From assembly GCA_903871875.1 (NCBI GenBank), contig CAIQIR010000158.1:62001-126000 (forward strand): DNA of 64,000 bases, given 5' to 3'. Origin of the DNA: an uncultured Schlesneria sp. (GTDB taxonomy: Bacteria > Planctomycetota > Planctomycetia > Planctomycetales > Planctomycetaceae). Position numbers and translations under genes: made by a program. Numbering within the stretch: the stretch's first letter is position 1; each line of letters starts with the position of its first letter. The notes below the pieces were generated by a model. It did not search any database. It had not been told where the DNA came from and saw nothing but the letters and a program-made list of their open reading frames with translations. This document shows positions 35,963-46,072 of this stretch, piece after piece.

Positions 35963-36369
35963 GGTGGAAACTTCATGAGAATTTCCGATCCAGTTGGACC
36001 GAATGAAGCTGACTCGGTGCTAAATTCATACGCGTAGAGTTCTTCCGTATTATGATTGGCTACGTCTACTCGTGCAATTGTATCGAGGTGTCTTTCTCTC
36101 TGATCGACTGAACCTCTTGCCTTGGAGGGGTTTTTGATCGCAGAGCGGAAACCTGACAAATATGCACGTTTGACGAGTTTGTCGGGCCGGCCTCTTGCGT
36201 CGGTAATCTCGACCCATTATTCCTATTCCTACGGGCCATCCGTTTTTTGAAGGTGATCGCATCACGTTCGATTGGTCGTCAACTGTGACCGTCGAGAACA
36301 TGAGTTATGTTTGGTGAAGATGCGGTGTCGATGCAGTGAGGCAGTTGAGTTCGAATAAGGAGTCTTTCG
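35963..36369. other. intergenic region between divergent genes
   Basis: About 400 bases lie between the minus-strand cytochrome-like gene and the plus-strand Cys-rich gene. I see the ribosome binding site AAGGAG for the latter at its right end and no gene or clear structure elsewhere. Confidence 0.5.
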
Positions 36370-36951
36370 ATGAAGAAAATGTTGTTGAGTGGTTTGGCCC
36401 TGGCGATTATTGCGAACATCGTCGTTGCTGCAGAAGGGCGTTCGATCCGTTTCGCCTCGCCAGCACCGACCAGTCCGACATTGCTGGGACAGGTGTCGGA
36501 TATTCCGCTGCCACCACCACTTTCACCCGTGCCGGATCCTGCCTTCACGCAGTCCAATCCCGTCTACACGCCGTCAGGTTCAACCCCGACCCCATCCTCC
36601 AACCCGTACACGACCAATTACGTCCCAGGTCCGAACGATCCGACTCTGGCCGTTCCTTCGCCTTCCTATGGCGTTGTGACTCAACCGGTGGAGCTGTTCA
36701 AGGACGTCCGGTACCGTGGAACGCGAAATATTTCGCCCTGTGCCGTTCCGATGGTGATCCAGGTTCCCGATCCCTGCAATCGTGACAAGTGCTGCAAAAC
36801 TTGCGTCAACGTTCAAGTCTGTGTGCCTCCTTGCGATCCCCAATGCGTCAAGGTGACACGAGACGGCAACCGTGTGCTGTATGATTTCGGCAAGTACGAA
36901 GTCGTTGTGAAAACGGTTGGCAACCACGTTGTCGTCCACTACGGTGATTGA
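36370..36951 (+). CDS. secreted Pro-rich, Cys-rich protein of unknown function (193 aa)
   Basis: AAGGAG lies eight bases before the ATG. Residues 1-20 form a signal peptide (MKKMLLSGLALAIIANIVVA). The middle (about 30-95) is very rich in Pro, Ser and Thr. Between about residues 120 and 160 eight Cys occur, in SPC, DPC, KCCKTC, QVC, PPC and PQC, which suggests disulfides or a metal site. A basic beta-rich tail (YDFGKYEVVVKTVGNHVVVHYGD) closes the protein. I recognise no family. A terminator follows. Confidence 0.78.
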   Translation: MKKMLLSGLALAIIANIVVAAEGRSIRFASPAPTSPTLLGQVSDIPLPPPLSPVPDPAFTQSNPVYTPSGSTPTPSSNPYTTNYVPGPNDPTLAVPSPSYGVVTQPVELFKDVRYRGTRNISPCAVPMVIQVPDPCNRDKCCKTCVNVQVCVPPCDPQCVKVTRDGNRVLYDFGKYEVVVKTVGNHVVVHYGD

Positions 36952-37039
36952 ATCGATTGCCAGATGTTGAACGGGGCGCTTTTCAACGGATGAGCAGTCT
37001 TGGGAGACGTTTGGCAGGCAGGAATCAACGAAAACTGAT

Positions 37040-37072
37040 GTGCCACGTTCATTTGGACGTGGCACTTTTTTT
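37040..37072 (+). terminator. intrinsic terminator
   Basis: A perfect nine-bp stem (GTGCCACGT with ACGTGGCAC, eight-base loop) is directly followed by seven T residues, 88 bases after the Cys-rich gene. Confidence 0.93.
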
Positions 37073-37164
37073 GGTGGAACGAGGTCCTCAAAACGTCAAC
37101 GATTTTGAGTCAGCCAGCGTAGATGGCGAAGTCGCGACCATTTTTTCCCTTTTGAGCCGGTGAT

Positions 37165-38742
37165 ATGAGTTTGTTTCGCTCCCCCTACGTTTTCTTGCTG
37201 GCTTTTGCCGTCATCGGTTGTGGTCAACGCGCCGTGAAACCAGAAGTTTCTCAGAGTGAGAATTCGGCGGTCGATGGAAAGGGACGCGCTGCACCCGCCA
37301 GTGCCACTTCGGACGACGTTTTGACCAGTGCGCTGTTCCAGTTGCAGCCTGAAAATTTTGGCATCAACTCGACCACCGATAAGCCGGTCAGCCTGTTGAA
37401 TTCGTGGCGTTACAAACGGATCGAACAAGGAATTGTCGAACAGCCGGTGCCCGCCAGTGCACCTTCAGGTTGGGTCGCGGCGGACGACGAAACGCGACTC
37501 GCCCAACCAAAATTTGACTTCACCGATGCGGTCCATATCCGTGATTCCTTGTTCTTCCACCATATCGCGGGATATCTGTCCGACCGCGGACGTGAGGAGT
37601 TGCAGCGGGTGGCGATTGTCGTCGATTTTGTCTGTCGAAACGTCGCCCTTTGGAAAGACGATGAAATCGAAATTCCACTGACACCCTTCGCAAGCACGCA
37701 ATTCGGTCGGGGAACGGCGGATGACCGGGCATGGATCTGTGCCGAGATTTTTCGCCAGTTGCGTATCGACTCGATCGTTCTACGGGCCAATACCGACGTG
37801 AAGGAGACGACCGAAAAATGGTTGCTGGGAGTGCTGGTCGAACGAAAGGTCTATTTGTTTGATCTGCGTTTGGGACTGCCTGTGAGCAACGGGAGCGGCG
37901 ATAAAGGAACAGCTCCCGCTGCACTCGATGAGGTCGTTGCTCATCCGGAATTGCTTGAGAAAATGGCGGCCAGCGGAGCTTATCGACTGAAGATTGACGA
38001 TCTTCGAGACCCGGCCGTGTTTGTGATTACCGAGCCAAATTTCTGGTGTGACCGGATGCACAGTCTGGAACAGGCATTGCCTGCCAGCGACACTTGCGTC
38101 CTCTATGATCCAGTCAGCGGCAAAGAGGGGTACCCGGGTTTGTTGGAACGTGTCGCGACGGCTGGCGGCTGGGCCCAGGATAGCCTGAAATTGTGGACGT
38201 ATCCCCATCAGCAGCACGAAGCGGCCCTTCATCCGGTTCCAGGAGCCGCACAAGAGCTGCAACGTCTGTCCATGCCCTTCAACGTTCCATACCCCTTCAA
38301 AATGGGTGACGATGGAAAACCGGTGATTGGAGCGCCTGAACGCAAGCTGCAAAGAATTCGCACTGATCAGCTGCAGGGCAAGTTCTCGGATGCCACGCAA
38401 CGATATTTGAGTATTCGGCATCTTGAGGTGGAACGAAATCCGCCCGATCTTGAGCGATTGAACCGAATGGCTTCTGAAGATGCGTTCTACTGGACCGGGT
38501 TGTGTAAATTTGAATTGGCTGATTACGCGGGAGCCGTGGACCAGCTATCGGCCTATCTCAAGAAGTATGACCGCAAGGGAAAATGGTTCTTTTCCGCTCG
38601 ATCGTTGCTGGCGCAGTCCTATGCCTTGCAGGGCCAATTGGCGGAAGCAGTCAGCACTCTCGAGCGCACGTCGTCAGACGATCCGTACCAATCCGCTAAC
38701 GCCATTCGGGTGAAGCGCTGGGCCGCCGCTCGGTCGCAATAG
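37165..38742 (+). CDS. lipoprotein of unknown function with transglutaminase-like and TPR-like parts (525 aa)
   Basis: A signal peptide with lipobox VIGC (Cys19) indicates a membrane-anchored lipoprotein. Residues about 140-300 (VVDFVCRNVALW, GTADDRAWICAEIFRQLRIDSIVL) look like a transglutaminase/protease-like core. However, the segment with the usual active Cys reads GTADDRAW, so activity is doubtful. The C-terminal 80 residues (YWTGLCKFELADYAGAVDQLSAYLKKY and following) resemble a TPR pair. It is a single plus-strand gene converging on hisB, with only nine bases between the ends. Confidence 0.72.
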   Translation: MSLFRSPYVFLLAFAVIGCGQRAVKPEVSQSENSAVDGKGRAAPASATSDDVLTSALFQLQPENFGINSTTDKPVSLLNSWRYKRIEQGIVEQPVPASAPSGWVAADDETRLAQPKFDFTDAVHIRDSLFFHHIAGYLSDRGREELQRVAIVVDFVCRNVALWKDDEIEIPLTPFASTQFGRGTADDRAWICAEIFRQLRIDSIVLRANTDVKETTEKWLLGVLVERKVYLFDLRLGLPVSNGSGDKGTAPAALDEVVAHPELLEKMAASGAYRLKIDDLRDPAVFVITEPNFWCDRMHSLEQALPASDTCVLYDPVSGKEGYPGLLERVATAGGWAQDSLKLWTYPHQQHEAALHPVPGAAQELQRLSMPFNVPYPFKMGDDGKPVIGAPERKLQRIRTDQLQGKFSDATQRYLSIRHLEVERNPPDLERLNRMASEDAFYWTGLCKFELADYAGAVDQLSAYLKKYDRKGKWFFSARSLLAQSYALQGQLAEAVSTLERTSSDDPYQSANAIRVKRWAAARSQ

Positions 38743-38751
38743 CCAATCGGT

Positions 38752-39339
38752 TTACAGAGTTCCCTTGGACGAGGGAACTCCGGTTTGACGTGGATCGACC
38801 GTGGTGGCTTGTCGCAGGGCGCGCGCCGTGGCCTTGAACAACCCCTCAGAGATGTGGTGGCTATTGGTGCCGTGATGGAGCACAAGGTGCAGATTCATCT
38901 GGGCATTCGCTGCCACGGCCTGCCAGAATTCTTCCACCAGTTCTGTATCGAACTGGCCAATTTTTTCGGTGGGAAATTCGACTCGGTAAATGAATTTGAC
39001 GCGGCCACTCAGATCGAGCGCCGATGTCACCAGGGATTCCTCCATCGGCAACGTCATCGAGCCGTACCGGGTCAGTCCTCGTTTGTCCCCGACGGCCTGA
39101 GCCAGCGCTTTGCCCAGGCAAATTCCGACATCCTCGACCGTGTGGTGTGAGTCGATATGCAGATCTCCCTTTGCCGCGATCTCAAGATCAAACAAGCCGT
39201 GTTTGGCGAAGAGTGTCAGCATGTGATCGAAGAAACCCACGCCCGTTTCAATCTTCGCAGTCCCCGCTCCATCCAGATTCAGAGTCAATTGAATCTCGGT
39301 TTCGGCGGTCTTTCGAGCGATTGTCGCGGTGCGTGACAT
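38752..39339 (-). CDS. hisB: imidazoleglycerol-phosphate dehydratase
   Basis: The protein has 195 residues, the monofunctional bacterial size. It dehydrates imidazole glycerol phosphate in histidine synthesis. Metal-binding motifs: [27 protein letters not shown], and [26 protein letters not shown]. It is the last gene of a minus-strand run rsmA-guaB-hisC-hisB, 31 bases after hisC. The 3' end encodes a nine-bp hairpin that may double as a terminator. Confidence 0.97.
   Translation of the reverse strand: MSRTATIARKTAETEIQLTLNLDGAGTAKIETGVGFFDHMLTLFAKHGLFDLEIAAKGDLHIDSHHTVEDVGICLGKALAQAVGDKRGLTRYGSMTLPMEESLVTSALDLSGRVKFIYRVEFPTEKIGQFDTELVEEFWQAVAANAQMNLHLVLHHGTNSHHISEGLFKATARALRQATTVDPRQTGVPSSKGTL
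38757..38780. terminator. hairpin inside the end of hisB, possible bidirectional terminator
   Basis: GAGTTCCCT and AGGGAACTC form a perfect nine-bp stem with a six-base loop, entirely within the last hisB codons and 15 bases past the converging lipoprotein stop. No T run follows on either strand, so function as an intrinsic terminator is uncertain. Confidence 0.5.
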
Positions 39340-39370
39340 GACGTAGTCCTTCCAATGTGATTCACAACCT

Positions 39371-40447
39371 TCAGACGATTTCTTTCAGCGCTTTCAGCAG
39401 GGTATCGATTTCATCGTCTGTTCCAATGGTAATTCGCAAACCATCCAAACGCTTGTCCTGAGCCCAGTCGACGTCGGGAAATGACATGTAACGGACGAGG
39501 ATTTTTCTCGCTCGCAATGCGTCGTACTGGGCCTTGTGTTGGCCGGTGGGGTGTGTGGCCCACACGAAATTCGCCTGGCTGGGCACCACATGGAATCCCA
39601 GTTGGGCCAGCGCGGAAGTCAGTCGTTCACGAGTGGCTCGAATTTTTGCGATGTTGGCGGTCATCCAGGCCTGATCCTGAATGGCAGCGGTCGCTGCCGC
39701 CAGCGACAGGGCGTCGCAGTTGTAGCTGTCTTTCATCTTTCGCAGGCCCGCGATGATCGAGGGATGGGCCAGGGCGAATCCAAAGCGAATTCCCGCGAGA
39801 CTGTAACTTTTACTGAACGTGCGTGTGATGACGATTTGCCGGCCGATCGTACTATTCAGTAGTTCGCCTCGATGCGGATGGTCGGCGAAATCACCATAGG
39901 CTTCGTCCAACACCAGGACACCCCGGGGGGGCGTCAAGGAAATCAGATCATCCCAGGTCCAGCGGTTTCCCGACGGGGAATTCGGATTCGGTACGAAGAC
40001 CAGTTTTGACTGCTCGACGATCGGCATGACTTTGTTGAAGTCCCAAGACCAATCGGGTTCCAACGGCAGTCGGACGTGACGCGTTCCCTGCAAGTCGGCC
40101 AGAGTTTCATACAGGATGTAACTGGGATAAGGAAAAGCGACTTGATCTGATGATCCGGCGAACGAACGCGTCAAAATCGTCAAGACTTCGTCGCTTCCGT
40201 TACCTGGCAGGATCCAGTCCGGGTCAACACCAGACACTTCAGCCGCCGCCTGGCGAAATTTCGTTCCGAGCGGATCGGGATAAAGGTTCAGCTTCCCTTG
40301 TGCGGCAGCGGTAATGGCTTCGACCACGCGCGGTGACGGCGGATAGGGATTTTCGTTGGTGTTTAGCTTGGTCCAACCCGAATCCTGCGGTTGCTCGCCT
40401 GGCAAGTAACCGGCAATACGATCGAGTTCAGGGCGAAAGAGACTCAT
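39371..40447 (-). CDS. hisC: histidinol-phosphate aminotransferase
   Basis: This PLP enzyme transaminates imidazole acetol phosphate in histidine synthesis. The protein has 358 residues. Family motifs: [14 protein letters not shown] near the N-terminus, [27 protein letters not shown], and the PLP lysine in [20 protein letters not shown] 40447 is used; an in-frame GTG lies six bases upstream. It stands between guaB and hisB. Confidence 0.96.
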   Translation of the reverse strand: MSLFRPELDRIAGYLPGEQPQDSGWTKLNTNENPYPPSPRVVEAITAAAQGKLNLYPDPLGTKFRQAAAEVSGVDPDWILPGNGSDEVLTILTRSFAGSSDQVAFPYPSYILYETLADLQGTRHVRLPLEPDWSWDFNKVMPIVEQSKLVFVPNPNSPSGNRWTWDDLISLTPPRGVLVLDEAYGDFADHPHRGELLNSTIGRQIVITRTFSKSYSLAGIRFGFALAHPSIIAGLRKMKDSYNCDALSLAAATAAIQDQAWMTANIAKIRATRERLTSALAQLGFHVVPSQANFVWATHPTGQHKAQYDALRARKILVRYMSFPDVDWAQDKRLDGLRITIGTDDEIDTLLKALKEIV

Positions 40448-40494
40448 TTGCACTCAGACAGCTGTAATGGTGAGAAACAGGGAAGCCGCGGGAA

Positions 40495-41988
40495 TCATTC
40501 CATCGGTGAATGTTCGGCGGAATAGTTGGGTGATTCTTCCACGATCGAAATGTTATGTGGATGGCTCTCGCGCACTGACGCAGGAGTGACTTGGATGAAT
40601 CGTGCCTCGGTCCGCAATTGGGAAATCGTTGAAACGCCAACATAGCCCATCCCGGCTCGCAGACCGCCGATCAATTGGTACAACACGCTCGGCAGTGACC
40701 CGCGATAGGCGACACGTCCCTCGACACCTTCGGGCACCAATTTCGAGGACGCCGGTCCGCGATTCTCGTCCAAATTCGATTGCCGGTACCGTTCGCTGCT
40801 GCCTTTGACCATGGCGCCGAGCGAACCCATGCCGCGATAGCGTTTGAACCGTCGGCCTTGATAAAGGATCGTTTCGCCAGGACTTTCGTCCAAACCGGCC
40901 AGCAATCCACCCAGCATCACCACATGGGCTCCTGCTGCAAGAGCTTTCGTAATATCGCCGCTGTATCGAATGCCGCCGTCGGCAATGATGGAGACATCGG
41001 TCCCTGCAACCGCTTTGGAGGCGTTGGCGATAGCCGTCAGTTGAGGCACACCAATTCCGGCGATAATCCGTGTCGTACAAATGGAGCCCGGGCCAATCCC
41101 GACTTTGACCGCGTCGACACCTGCACGAACCAAGTCTTGGGCGCCCTCGGTCGTCGCCACGTTTCCGGCGATTACGTCGATCGTCCAGCGTCGCTTCAGT
41201 TCTCTGACCGTTTCCACCACGTTTTTGGAATGACCATGAGCGCTATCGACGCACAGAACATCGACGCCCTTTTCGATCAGTCGCTGTGCCCGTTCGAAGT
41301 CGCCAACTCCGATTGCGGCGCCGACTCGCAAACGTCCGCGGGAATCCTTGGCGGCACGAGGATATCGCAAGTTTTTGTCGATATCCTTGATCGTGATCAG
41401 TCCCTTCAACTGGTAGTTTTCATCGATCAGCAACAACTTTTCGACTTTGTTTTCCAGCAAAATCCGCTGTGCATCGGCCAGAGTCGTGTCTTCCTTGGCC
41501 GTGACGAGATTCTCCTTCGTCATGACTTCCGAAATCGGGGTGTCCTTATCTCCTGACGGCATGAATCGCAGATCGCGCCGTGTCAGAATTCCCATCAGAC
41601 GACCGTTCCGCGTGACCGGGACCCCGCCGATGTTCCGCTTTTCCATGATGTCCCAGGCTTCCGCTGCGGTCGCCTCGGGAGGCAACGTCACGGGATCCAC
41701 GATGACGCCATGTTCGGCTCGCTTGACTCGTTCGACTTCCATCGCCTGATGCTCAGCTGACATGTTCTTGTGAACGATGCCGATACCGCCTTCTTGAGCC
41801 ATCGCGACGGCCATTTCGCTTTCCGTCACGGTGTCCATCGGGCTGCTAATGATCGGAACATTGATGCGAATATTGCGCGTCAACTGCGAGGCGACATCAG
41901 CCTCGTTGGGCATGACTTCACTGTAACGAGGCTCTAGCAGAACGTCGTCAAATGTGATTCCCTTGTATGAAATGCGATCTTGCATCAT
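40495..41988 (-). CDS. guaB: IMP dehydrogenase
   Basis: This enzyme oxidises IMP to XMP with NAD, the first step towards GMP. The protein has 497 residues. The catalytic barrel is split by two CBS domains at about residues 95-215. The active Cys lies in [12 protein letters not shown], and the mobile flap region reads [12 protein letters not shown], with EGVEGRV after it. A GGGAG site lies just ahead of the two consecutive ATG codons. It starts 23 bases after the rsmA stop. Confidence 0.97.
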   Translation of the reverse strand: MMQDRISYKGITFDDVLLEPRYSEVMPNEADVASQLTRNIRINVPIISSPMDTVTESEMAVAMAQEGGIGIVHKNMSAEHQAMEVERVKRAEHGVIVDPVTLPPEATAAEAWDIMEKRNIGGVPVTRNGRLMGILTRRDLRFMPSGDKDTPISEVMTKENLVTAKEDTTLADAQRILLENKVEKLLLIDENYQLKGLITIKDIDKNLRYPRAAKDSRGRLRVGAAIGVGDFERAQRLIEKGVDVLCVDSAHGHSKNVVETVRELKRRWTIDVIAGNVATTEGAQDLVRAGVDAVKVGIGPGSICTTRIIAGIGVPQLTAIANASKAVAGTDVSIIADGGIRYSGDITKALAAGAHVVMLGGLLAGLDESPGETILYQGRRFKRYRGMGSLGAMVKGSSERYRQSNLDENRGPASSKLVPEGVEGRVAYRGSLPSVLYQLIGGLRAGMGYVGVSTISQLRTEARFIQVTPASVRESHPHNISIVEESPNYSAEHSPME

Positions 41989-42011
41989 GACTCCCTTGAT
42001 TTCATTCCCTG

Positions 42012-42938
42012 CTAAATGTTGTTGACGGGAAGTGTCTCGTCACTGAGGCATCGCTGCAACCGATTCGACAATTCCACCAATTGGTCAACCGACAATTCTT
42101 CCGCCCGCGTGTCCTGTGGAAAATTCATCGAGGCGAGCACCGTATCAACCTGTTGTTTCGACAATCGCGGCTTGAAGAGGTTCACGACGACGCCTCTCAA
42201 AAGCTTTCGTCGCTGCGTAAAAATGTCTCGCAGGAACGATTGAAACGCGCCGCGGTTCACGATTTTGGAACTGGCCTCTGGCTTCGGGTCGATGCGAACG
42301 ATGGCCGAATCGACCGTCGGAGGCGGCCAGAACACGCTGGGGCCCAGTTTTCGAATTGTTTTCAAATGACATTGCGCCTGCAGATAGACGGACAGGGCGC
42401 TGTATTCGCCGGTGCGGGGCTTGGCCAGCATTCGTTCGGCCAATTCCCATTGAATGGTGACAACCATCAATTCCCACGGCAGATCGCTGGCAATCAGGTT
42501 GGCGATCAACGGAGTGGCGATGTGATACGGAAGATTGGCTACTAGCTTCAGACGGCGTTTGGGGTCGACAGCTAGTTCCCGCTGAACCGCCTCGATCACC
42601 ACCGGAGCGATCTGGCTTTTGCTTTTCAGCGCGTCGGTGTGTAGTAATGTCACGTTCGGGCGATCGGCCACCGCCTGACTGGCCAATGCGTACATGTTCG
42701 AATCGTACTCGACAGACACAACAGCTGCCGCTGCCGAAAGATACGTCGTCAGTCCGCCAGTGCCGGCCCCGACTTCCAGCACGACATCGTCTGGGCCTAG
42801 CCGCGCTTCCTGGACGATTAATTCCAGCAGATTCAAATCGATCAGAAAGTTTTGCCCCAGATCACCGCGCGGGTGCAACCCCTGTTCTTGAAACAAGGAG
42901 ATCAAATGCGACCGTGTCTGCCGTTTCGGTGAGTTCAT
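42012..42938 (-). CDS. rsmA: 16S rRNA (adenine1518/1519-N6)-dimethyltransferase
   Basis: Also known as KsgA; it dimethylates two adjacent adenosines near the 3' end of 16S rRNA during 30S maturation. The protein has 308 residues. Motifs: [14 protein letters not shown] (N-terminal), [12 protein letters not shown] (SAM binding), VSVEYDSNM, and the catalytic [26 protein letters not shown] and [10 protein letters not shown] follow in the C-terminal part. It heads the run to guaB, hisC and hisB. Confidence 0.96.
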   Translation of the reverse strand: MNSPKRQTRSHLISLFQEQGLHPRGDLGQNFLIDLNLLELIVQEARLGPDDVVLEVGAGTGGLTTYLSAAAAVVSVEYDSNMYALASQAVADRPNVTLLHTDALKSKSQIAPVVIEAVQRELAVDPKRRLKLVANLPYHIATPLIANLIASDLPWELMVVTIQWELAERMLAKPRTGEYSALSVYLQAQCHLKTIRKLGPSVFWPPPTVDSAIVRIDPKPEASSKIVNRGAFQSFLRDIFTQRRKLLRGVVVNLFKPRLSKQQVDTVLASMNFPQDTRAEELSVDQLVELSNRLQRCLSDETLPVNNI

Positions 42939-43090
42939 GAAATTCCGTTGGGGTCAAATAACTAGCATAAAGTATAGTCATTTGCTCAACAAGATTCTTC
43001 ATAAACAAACCATTCTCGGCTGGCAGCGGCCTTTTCGACGAGAATTCTGGCATTTCCCGTCGATTCACGGACCAAACCGGCAGCGGAAAC

Positions 43091-43879
43091 TTAGCGAATT
43101 CCGACCAGCCATTCGGTCACATTCAGCCAGAAGCGGTTGTAGTGTTCCCAGAACACGAAATTGCAGCCCCAATGTGGCGCGGGGTCGGAGGTGTAGGCCA
43201 CTGAACGCCCTTTCCCGACATGAGAAACGGCCAATAGCGGATCCGTCGTTCCCTTCCAGCGGGCAATCACCTCGCCACCCTGTCGCGGCTTGACTTGGTT
43301 GTAACCGAGAATCGGGGGCAACGTCGAGAAATCGATCCCACGCAGAATCGGATGCTCAGGATCGAGGACTTCCGCCGTGTATCCCTCTGTGCTTTCGATC
43401 AAATCTTCAAAGTCGAGGCAGGTTACCGGCAGCAACTCGCGCAAACGACATCGTCCCCAGCCACCCATCCCATGGTCGCCGCTGAAGCTTTGCCACCCAC
43501 CCAGAAACATCACTCCCAGGCCTTTGTCGACGGCTTCAATGGTCAAGCGAATTCGGTCCGGGAAGGTCAAAATGCCGTCGCCGAATTTCTCTCGTTTGAA
43601 GAAGGCGGGGGCCAGCTGAAAGTTTCTCGCTTCGACATCAGAAAAAATGACGGCGTCGTAGGTCGCCAGGATCGTCTCGTACTCACCCGGTTTGAGCATG
43701 TAAAAATCCCAGCTCGGCACGCTGGTCACCTGGTGTTCGCCCGTCGATTCGATGGCTTCAACCAGCCATTTGCCATAGTTGAAGATTTCTGTCCCTTTGA
43801 CCGCATGGTGAAACGAGGACTCGGCATAAACCGGTCCCAGTTGAATGGCCCAATCACCGACATAATAAATCTTCGCCAT
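43091..43879 (-). CDS. glutamine-amidotransferase-like protein (DUF1355 type)
   Basis: The protein has 262 residues with a class-I amidotransferase-like alpha/beta pattern. The segment GLGVMFLGGWQSFSGDHGMGGWGRC stands where a nucleophile elbow would be, but I see no Cys there. Another segment, VSHVGKGRSVAYTSDPAPHWG, is typical of the DUF1355 / putative glutamine amidotransferase family. Members are often found next to transporters, and their activity is unproven. It is the last gene of a three-gene minus-strand run with a 54-residue membrane protein and an SSS symporter. Confidence 0.8.
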   Translation of the reverse strand: MAKIYYVGDWAIQLGPVYAESSFHHAVKGTEIFNYGKWLVEAIESTGEHQVTSVPSWDFYMLKPGEYETILATYDAVIFSDVEARNFQLAPAFFKREKFGDGILTFPDRIRLTIEAVDKGLGVMFLGGWQSFSGDHGMGGWGRCRLRELLPVTCLDFEDLIESTEGYTAEVLDPEHPILRGIDFSTLPPILGYNQVKPRQGGEVIARWKGTTDPLLAVSHVGKGRSVAYTSDPAPHWGCNFVFWEHYNRFWLNVTEWLVGIR

Positions 43880-43934
43880 GAAGCCAAACCTTGTGAGAAC
43901 TGTGAAAAAGTGGACAGGTCAATCGTGGGACGAA

Positions 43935-44099
43935 TCAGGATTCTGGAGCATTGGGATCGAATTCACCACTGCTCAGTTTTTTCAGCATGTGCTGAATGTC
44001 GAACACGCCTTTGTAGGAAATATAGATGGTCAGGGCCGTGTACCAGATCAGAATGGCAATTGTCAGCAACCACCAAAACCAGCGATAGATTTCCATCAT
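43935..44099 (-). CDS. 54-residue single-span membrane microprotein, symporter accessory candidate
   Basis: I found this by translating the gap by hand; it is too short for most gene finders. It begins MMEIYRWFWWLLTIAILI, has one hydrophobic segment (about residues 7-28), and a short polar C-terminus ending NAPES. A GA-rich stretch (AAAGAGAC) precedes the two consecutive ATG codons. It lies 86 bases after the SSS symporter gene and 55 before the amidotransferase-like gene, all on one strand. Small partner proteins are known for some SSS symporters (YhdT and PanF, for example). That suggests an assembly or regulatory subunit, but this is inferred from size and position. Confidence 0.78.
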   Translation of the reverse strand: MMEIYRWFWWLLTIAILIWYTALTIYISYKGVFDIQHMLKKLSSGEFDPNAPES

Positions 44100-44185
44100 C
44101 TGTTTTGTCTCTTTCGTTCTATCTGGCCCTCGAAAACGCCTAGGTCGACCCGTCGCGGGGCTAAGACCTTGTTTTCAAATTCGGA

Positions 44186-45712
44186 TCAGGATTGCGGTAT
44201 CGGTGTCGGTTTGATGGTCGAAACGAAATTCTTGATGATCGAAAAGATAATCATGGATGCCGCCGACATCGCAAACGCGGCAATCTTGGCTCGGTCCTGC
44301 GTCATTCCGTATTTGTCGTGCAGCGTCACCGCTCCACCTGCAATGGTCTTTTCGAGTATCAGATATCCGATGGGAATGGCCGCTCCCACAATGATTGACG
44401 CGGCCGCACCCCAGTTGTTCGCACTCTTCCAATAACAGCAAGCGATCAGCAGTACAGACATGCTCGACAGGTAAACCGTTCCCGTTGTCGACAGGTAGTC
44501 CCAAAGGCTCGCTTCCAGTTGATAGAACAATCCGTAAAAGAACAAAAAGACGCCGATCAACGCCACGATCATGCGGTTGATCAAAATCCCCGTCGATTCG
44601 GAGACGTCTTTCTTGCGGAACGGTCCAAGGATGTCATTATAGATGACGGCTGCCCAGGTAATCATGTAGGACGAATCGGTCGACATATCGGCGGCCAGCA
44701 TGGCGGCGACCAATAATCCCATCAGGCCGATGGGCACAAATGTCCCCAGATAAACGGGCATGGCGTGCAAGGTCGCTGTGTTGGGGTTGGTCGCCAATTC
44801 CGCGAGATGGGCGGGTGTCAGCATGACCATTGCGGCGATACCCCAGAGACCAGGGATCAACCAGTGACAGATGAAGAAGATGCTGGTGCCCATGTAAATC
44901 TTCTGGCCGGTCCAGGTGTCTTTGGCCGCCATTAATCGGGCAATGGTCGTCTGCCACGTCAAGGTCGCGGCAACCTGAACCAACGCATGAGCCAGGACAT
45001 ACTCGAAGCCCAGCTTCGGGTTCACGAACGGATTGAATCCCCCGGCCCCATGCGTTTTCTCGACAGCGTCGACAATCGCGGACCAACCCAACTTGCCCAA
45101 GATCAAGTAGGTCACGGCCAGCAATCCGACACTCATCACAATGAACTGCAAGAAGTCGGTGACCAGCACTGACAGCATGCCTCCCATGATCGTGTAGATG
45201 GCCACCATCAGCAGCAGGGCCGTCATCGTGATCACGAGATATTTTTCGTTCATCCCGCTGACCAGAACCAGAAATTCTCCGCCGATCCTGAGGAAGACGC
45301 CCATGTTAAGCAGTCCACCCAACACGATGACGACCCCGGACAACCAGCGAATAAACTTGCCATATCGCGTTTCGAATAGCTCGGGGATCGTCAGCACACC
45401 CGAGTCACGCAGCGGTTTGACGCAAAAACCGGTAATGCCGATGACGAACATCGCCACTGCTTGCAAGATGCCGGGTGTCGAACCGGCGAAGCCGTATTCA
45501 TAACCGGCTTGAGCCGAATACATGCAGGTCACGATCCCGAATTCGGTCGCAGCCAGTGAGGCGATGCCCAGATAGACGTTCATTTCGCGGCCGGCGACGA
45601 GGAAATGCTCGACCTTGCCGACGTACTTGCGGACCATCAACCCCGCCATCATCGTGACGACGAGATACAGTCCCACGATGCTACCATCAACCAACCAGGA
45701 AAAACTGGACAT
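44186..45712 (-). CDS. sodium:solute symporter (SSS family)
   Basis: The protein has 508 residues with about 13 membrane helices. It begins WLVDGSIVGLYLVVTMMAG, then HFLVAGREMNVYLGIASLAATEFGIVTCMYSAQAG, in which the sodium-site helix-1 region is visible. GLMGLLVAAMLAADMSTDSSYMI is the typical helix-8 region with Ser/Thr ligands. ATG 45712 is chosen over an upstream frame with a polar leader. The substrate is unknown. It heads the run to the 54-residue microprotein and the amidotransferase-like gene. Confidence 0.93.
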   Translation of the reverse strand: MSSFSWLVDGSIVGLYLVVTMMAGLMVRKYVGKVEHFLVAGREMNVYLGIASLAATEFGIVTCMYSAQAGYEYGFAGSTPGILQAVAMFVIGITGFCVKPLRDSGVLTIPELFETRYGKFIRWLSGVVIVLGGLLNMGVFLRIGGEFLVLVSGMNEKYLVITMTALLLMVAIYTIMGGMLSVLVTDFLQFIVMSVGLLAVTYLILGKLGWSAIVDAVEKTHGAGGFNPFVNPKLGFEYVLAHALVQVAATLTWQTTIARLMAAKDTWTGQKIYMGTSIFFICHWLIPGLWGIAAMVMLTPAHLAELATNPNTATLHAMPVYLGTFVPIGLMGLLVAAMLAADMSTDSSYMITWAAVIYNDILGPFRKKDVSESTGILINRMIVALIGVFLFFYGLFYQLEASLWDYLSTTGTVYLSSMSVLLIACCYWKSANNWGAAASIIVGAAIPIGYLILEKTIAGGAVTLHDKYGMTQDRAKIAAFAMSAASMIIFSIIKNFVSTIKPTPIPQS

Positions 45713-46072
45713 GCAGTACCCGTTGAGAAGCTCGAATGCACATGGATGAACGACGGAGTGAGAAAACGCGCGGTCACAATTAAACCAGTGTTTATAGCGC
45801 ACCGAACCGGTTTTCGCTACGTCCAAGACCCGCGTTGATTTCGTAAAATGATGGTTCTTGATTCGCAGTAGGTCGCGACAGTTGCAGCGAATACACCGTC
45901 ATTACCGCCGATGGTCCTCCTTCGCTGCTCATTCTTGTGGATACCCGTAACGCCGCGTTCGATGGCTCTGCAAAATGCTCCGTTGGTTCTGGCGAGCATG
46001 GACGTTTGGGCGAGCCCGTGGTTCAAGAATGATGATCGAGCGGAGACAATTCGACAGGGCAACGTGGAATCG
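45713..46072. other. intergenic region
   Basis: About 360 bases upstream of the symporter gene and beyond the end of the methyltransferase gene. No gene or clear structure was recognised; the region should hold the symporter promoter. Confidence 0.5.
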
